64,000 nt of DNA from Salinivirgaceae bacterium (lineage in GTDB: Bacteria; Bacteroidota; Bacteroidia; Bacteroidales; SZUA-534): contig JAFVGW010000007.1 of assembly GCA_017474765.1 (NCBI GenBank), positions 1 through 64,000 of the forward strand, written 5' to 3'. Of this stretch, positions 61,125 to 64,000 are shown one piece after another; within the stretch, counting starts at the first letter, position 1; every line of letters begins with the position of its first letter. The notes under the pieces were generated by a model. That model did no database searches. It saw nothing but the letters and a program-made list of their open reading frames with translations, and had not been told where the DNA came from. Position numbers and translations under genes: made by a program.

Positions 61125-62963
61125 TCATTTATCGCCCCTCAAAGCACGGTATCGCTTGCGCGAATCGGTGACGAAAATGCTGCTGGCGTAGTCAGTGATT
61201 ATCTTCAGATAGTGCGTCATTGCCGCCTCTCGGTCGTTGAGGCGGTTTTCGTAAAGTGTTGCAAGTGTGTAGTTTGCGTTATCGGCCAGCACATCGTCGG
61301 GATATTTTTCAGCCACTGTGCGATATGCGTCCATCGCCTTGTCAATCTGATTTTTAGCCCGATAGATTCCCGCTTTCAGATACCACGCCTCATCAACAAT
61401 CGGAGCATCGGGATAGTTGGCGATTATTGAATCGAGACATCGCAATGCGGCAGAGTCATTATGCTGATAATGAAGCAAATCGGCATGAGCGTAAATGAGC
61501 ATTGCCGTGTCTGAAGCATCGCTCCAACCCGTATTGTCCTCAATGAGCACCGACAGGTAGGCGGCGTCGTTGGCAGTAAGTTTCTCAACGCTGGCTTTCA
61601 GCGCGTCGAGTTGTGCCTGAGCCCACATGAAGTTACCTATATAATATGCAAGTTTCGCCTTGCGCAGTTTTGCCTCCGAACCAACGGGATTGTTTTTGTT
61701 GTTGTCCTCAACGCGGGCATAGGCCAAAGTTGCATCAACGTCGTTGCCCTGCATCAGATAGACGTCGGCAAGTTCAATGTCGATGGCGGCAATTTCAGTT
61801 TTGGGAAGACGGAGCGTGCGCGCGTCTTCGAGCAGGAACTGCGCATCGGCGGTTTTGCCCAAATAGATGGATTTGAGTTTTGCCAGGCTGCGCACCAAAT
61901 CGATGGTCTCGGCATTTATGCCCATGTCTTGAAGCGCATCGGTGAGTGCTTTTTCAAGTTGCTCATAATCAGATTGTTGATTATCGATTCCCAACTCAAT
62001 CCGTCGGTACATCACTTGAAGCATTTCGGTGCGCGCGGCATTTGTATATTCTTGATTTCCACCTTTATTGATGACATACTGATAGGCTTCGACGGCCGTT
62101 GCAAAGTCGTTGTTGTCAGTTGCCAGCCGCGCCAGAGCCACCACCCTATGGCCGTCTTCGCTGAGCCGACGGTCGAGCGCGCGCGCCTGAATCAGAGCCA
62201 TCGGAAAATTGCGGTTTTGAACATAAATCCAAATCAGCAACTCTGCAAAGGCTTTATTATCAGGATAGTTCCGCGAGTATTCGAGCAGTTTGTCAATTAG
62301 CAGTTGGTTGAGCGATTCGTCGGCATCGTTGTAAATGGCCTGCTGAAAATAGTTCTGTACCTGCTGCATATAGACATCGCTCACGTTGAGCAATTCCAGA
62401 AACTCAACAATCATCTGACTGTAATTGCGCTGATAATAATAGAGTTGCGCCATTTCAATACGAAAGTCGTAAGCGCCTTTCATCAGTTTGCGGCCAGTGG
62501 CGTAAACCTCTTCGGCAAGTTCGTAGTTGCGCTTATCGATGAATGCCGATGCCAGATTGTTAATCTGACTGACGCTTGGAGTTAACTTCTTGATAGTCTG
62601 ATGGTAAATTTGCTTTGCGCGGTCGGGATTCCCTTTTAGTTCCTGAAGATTTCCCAAATCGACGTTGTACTTCAGATTGTTGCGGTTCAACTTTATCTGC
62701 CCCTCGATGAGCGATTCCGCTTTCTCATAATCAGGTATTTGCAGAAGCGAATTCAGATAGTAGCCATAATAGAAATCGGAGCGGCCTTTCTGGTAGAGTT
62801 TCTCAAACAGGTCGGCAGCCTTCTGATACACGCCCAAACGGTAATACTGCATGGCTAACTGGCTGTCGGTCAGTTGGTCTTGATTCTGCCCGATGACGAT
62901 GGAATTCGCCATAAGGAGGCTGAACAAAAACACTAATTTAAGCCATGATGCAGTATTGCGCAC
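61125..62963 (-). CDS. Exported tetratricopeptide-repeat protein
   Basis: A 612-residue protein with a signal peptide (residues 1-25, ending V-I-G-Q). The rest is made of TPR-type helix pairs, visible from about 35 (A-M-Q-Y-Y-R-L-G-V-Y-Q-K-A-A-D-L-F-E-K-L) to about 600. The C-terminal set (A-L-R-C-L-D-S-I-I-A-N-Y-P-D-A-P, A-M-D-A-Y-R-T-V-A-E-K-Y-P-D-D) is of the sort used for assembly of envelope machinery. The partner is unknown. It begins 25 bases after the DUF4293 gene on the same strand. Confidence 0.85.
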   Translation of the reverse strand: MRNTASWLKLVFLFSLLMANSIVIGQNQDQLTDSQLAMQYYRLGVYQKAADLFEKLYQKGRSDFYYGYYLNSLLQIPDYEKAESLIEGQIKLNRNNLKYNVDLGNLQELKGNPDRAKQIYHQTIKKLTPSVSQINNLASAFIDKRNYELAEEVYATGRKLMKGAYDFRIEMAQLYYYQRNYSQMIVEFLELLNVSDVYMQQVQNYFQQAIYNDADESLNQLLIDKLLEYSRNYPDNKAFAELLIWIYVQNRNFPMALIQARALDRRLSEDGHRVVALARLATDNNDFATAVEAYQYVINKGGNQEYTNAARTEMLQVMYRRIELGIDNQQSDYEQLEKALTDALQDMGINAETIDLVRSLAKLKSIYLGKTADAQFLLEDARTLRLPKTEIAAIDIELADVYLMQGNDVDATLAYARVEDNNKNNPVGSEAKLRKAKLAYYIGNFMWAQAQLDALKASVEKLTANDAAYLSVLIEDNTGWSDASDTAMLIYAHADLLHYQHNDSAALRCLDSIIANYPDAPIVDEAWYLKAGIYRAKNQIDKAMDAYRTVAEKYPDDVLADNANYTLATLYENRLNDREAAMTHYLKIITDYASSIFVTDSRKRYRALRGDK

Positions 62964-62988
62964 GATTTCAGTGTTTTACAATTACCAA

Positions 62989-63450
62989 TTAGCGCAGACG
63001 GTCGGCTGATTTCACCAGGTCGTCGTCGGCTTTGATGCCTTTGTGCGCCAAAATCAGCAAGATGACATTGACAACAGGAATGGCGAAGGCAAACCTCGGG
63101 CTGACTGACGCGCCCATTCCCATTGCTCGCTGCAACTCAATGCAGTATGCAGTCATACCCAATAGTATAACTATTTGAAGTACAATGTTTAATCTTGCAA
63201 TTTTCATCTGCCGCGTGCGGTTGCCGAAAAGAAAAATGTTAATCAGGCAAAGCACAGCCACACAGGCAGTTGCGAATCCGAGCGGTAGCATGGTTGTCGG
63301 CTGCATTTCTGGAACTGCAGGCGACAGATGGCAAGCGGTTACGTTGAATGTCAGAAGTCCGTTGCCTATGCCAGCAAACGGCAGGCCGAAAAGGCTGAAT
63401 GTGAGCGCTGAAGCCACAAACAAATAAACTGATTGGATTCGTTGTATCAT
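62989..63450 (-). CDS. DUF4293-family membrane protein
   Basis: A 153-residue protein with four transmembrane helices. The N-terminus M-I-Q-R-I-Q-S-V-Y-L and the central R-T-R-Q-M-K-I-A-R-L-N stretch are hallmarks of DUF4293, a family of unknown function nearly restricted to Bacteroidota. ATG 63450 gives the canonical start. It precedes the TPR gene and may be co-transcribed with it. Confidence 0.9.
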   Translation of the reverse strand: MIQRIQSVYLFVASALTFSLFGLPFAGIGNGLLTFNVTACHLSPAVPEMQPTTMLPLGFATACVAVLCLINIFLFGNRTRQMKIARLNIVLQIVILLGMTAYCIELQRAMGMGASVSPRFAFAIPVVNVILLILAHKGIKADDDLVKSADRLR

Positions 63451-63652
63451 TTTGAAAATCAATTAAAATTCAATATTTTAACACGAATGCGGACGATTGC
63501 CACAACATCGAAACCGCATTGGTTTTGTGGCGTAAAGATAAGGCAATTTGCTTTTTCTGAACTCCAATTTAATTGTTGTTCGAAAAAATACGGACAGACA
63601 TATATATAAGTATATCGGCCATCAAACAATTACACACTACTGAAAACTTTGA

Positions 63653-63660
63653 TACATTTG
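63653..63660 (+). promoter_or_regulatory. -7 element TACATTTG of the DUF486 gene
   Basis: A perfect TAnnTTTG match, 26 bases before the ATG at 63687. Confidence 0.6.
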
Positions 63661-63686
63661 CGGCCGTTTTACAAAAAAAACTGATT

Positions 63687-64000
63687 ATGAAACCGATAAT
63701 TACAATTTTGCTGCTTATTGTTTCAAACACATTCATGACTTTCGCGTGGTACGGCCATCTGAAATTCGGCGAGATGCGCGGATTCAAGGACCTCGGGCTG
63801 TGGGCAATAATTCTCATAAGTTGGGGTATTGCTTTGTTTGAATATTGCTTTCAGGTTCCAGCCAACCGCATCGGCTCAAACATTAACGGAGGACCGTTTA
63901 ATCTGATACAACTAAAAGTGATTCAAGAAGTTGTGTCGCTGACGGTCTTCACAGTTTTCACCATCACGGTTTTCAAAACCGAGACATTCCGTCTCAACCA
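63687..64000 (+). CDS. DUF486-family membrane protein (partial, cut by the window edge)
   Basis: An open frame from ATG 63687 runs to the right edge without a stop, giving about 104 residues. It begins K-P-I-I-T-I-L-L-L-I-V-S-N-T-F-M-T-F-A-W-Y-G-H-L, and has L-W-A-I-I-L-I-S-W-G-I-A-L-F-E-Y and R-I-G-S-N, as in DUF486 proteins, small four-helix membrane proteins of about 110-115 residues related to drug/metabolite transporters. Only the last few residues are missing. The function is unknown. Confidence 0.88.
   Translation, partial: MKPIITILLLIVSNTFMTFAWYGHLKFGEMRGFKDLGLWAIILISWGIALFEYCFQVPANRIGSNINGGPFNLIQLKVIQEVVSLTVFTVFTITVFKTETFRLN

Overview
The window reads as chromosomal DNA from a member of the Bacteroidales (phylum Bacteroidota). 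Three things point there. Many genes sit behind the Bacteroidota -7 element TAnnTTTG (TACATTTG, TATATTTG and similar), usually 10-25 bases before the start codon. Several protein families are typical of the phylum: DUF4293, DUF4301, DUF5606, a UPF0158 protein, an archaeal/eukaryal-type prolyl-tRNA synthetase, and a SiaB/SiaC-type pair. The polysaccharide gene content also fits. The family within the order cannot be fixed from the sequence alone.

Layout. 1-8941 is mostly core: a tandem-repeat tract, a nucleoid-associated protein, proS, a Tyr/His- then Ser/Gly-rich lipoprotein next to an OmpP1/FadL-type porin, and small enzymes ending in a GNAT / DUF2156-GNAT pair. 8942-21557 is an accessory, defence-island-like stretch. 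It holds an IS200-type transposase with REP-like hairpins and a truncated second copy, a RhuM protein with a PLD-like tail, a possible structured RNA, a restriction-modification system (one polypeptide carrying both a C5 and an N6 methyltransferase, plus an HNH nuclease), an OhrR-like peroxide-response operon with visible operators, a DUF4143 ATPase behind two 34-bp palindromes, and an unrecognised radical SAM / Cys-cluster gene pair.

21643-28226 (minus strand) has a CYTH phosphatase-like gene, two glycosyltransferases, miaA, and a HAMP-GAF-PAS membrane sensor without an output domain, preceded by a YfiR-like periplasmic protein. 28445-33437 (plus strand) has an O-antigen-ligase/TPR protein, a pseudouridine synthase and a SiaB-SiaC kinase/phosphoprotein pair; mntP lies between on the minus strand. 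33479-37562 holds a metallo-hydrolase, a UPF0158 gene and uvrA. 37582-42925 is a compact minus-strand polysaccharide operon: sugar transferase, flippase, two glycosyltransferases and an O-antigen ligase.

43041-53571 is housekeeping: UPF0104, a beta-barrel protein, tRNA-Gly(CCC), purC, phoH, SAM hydrolase, mazG, menG, DUF5606 and an aminotransferase, with one small-RNA candidate and one array of operator-like palindromes. 53658-59375 is a second sugar locus (rfbA, rfbC, rfbB, WlbA- and WlbB-like genes, and a PMT-type membrane transferase). The window ends with DUF4301, a TPR protein, DUF4293 and a DUF486 gene cut by the edge.

The two polysaccharide loci together with the glycosyltransferases at 22-24.5 kb indicate a substantial surface-glycan capacity. 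The sensor, YfiR-like and SiaBC genes look like parts of one envelope-to-cytoplasm signalling network split over several transcripts. The best candidates for undescribed biology are the radical SAM pair (19341-21557), the structured RNA at 11225-11396, and the twin palindromes at 17937-18127.
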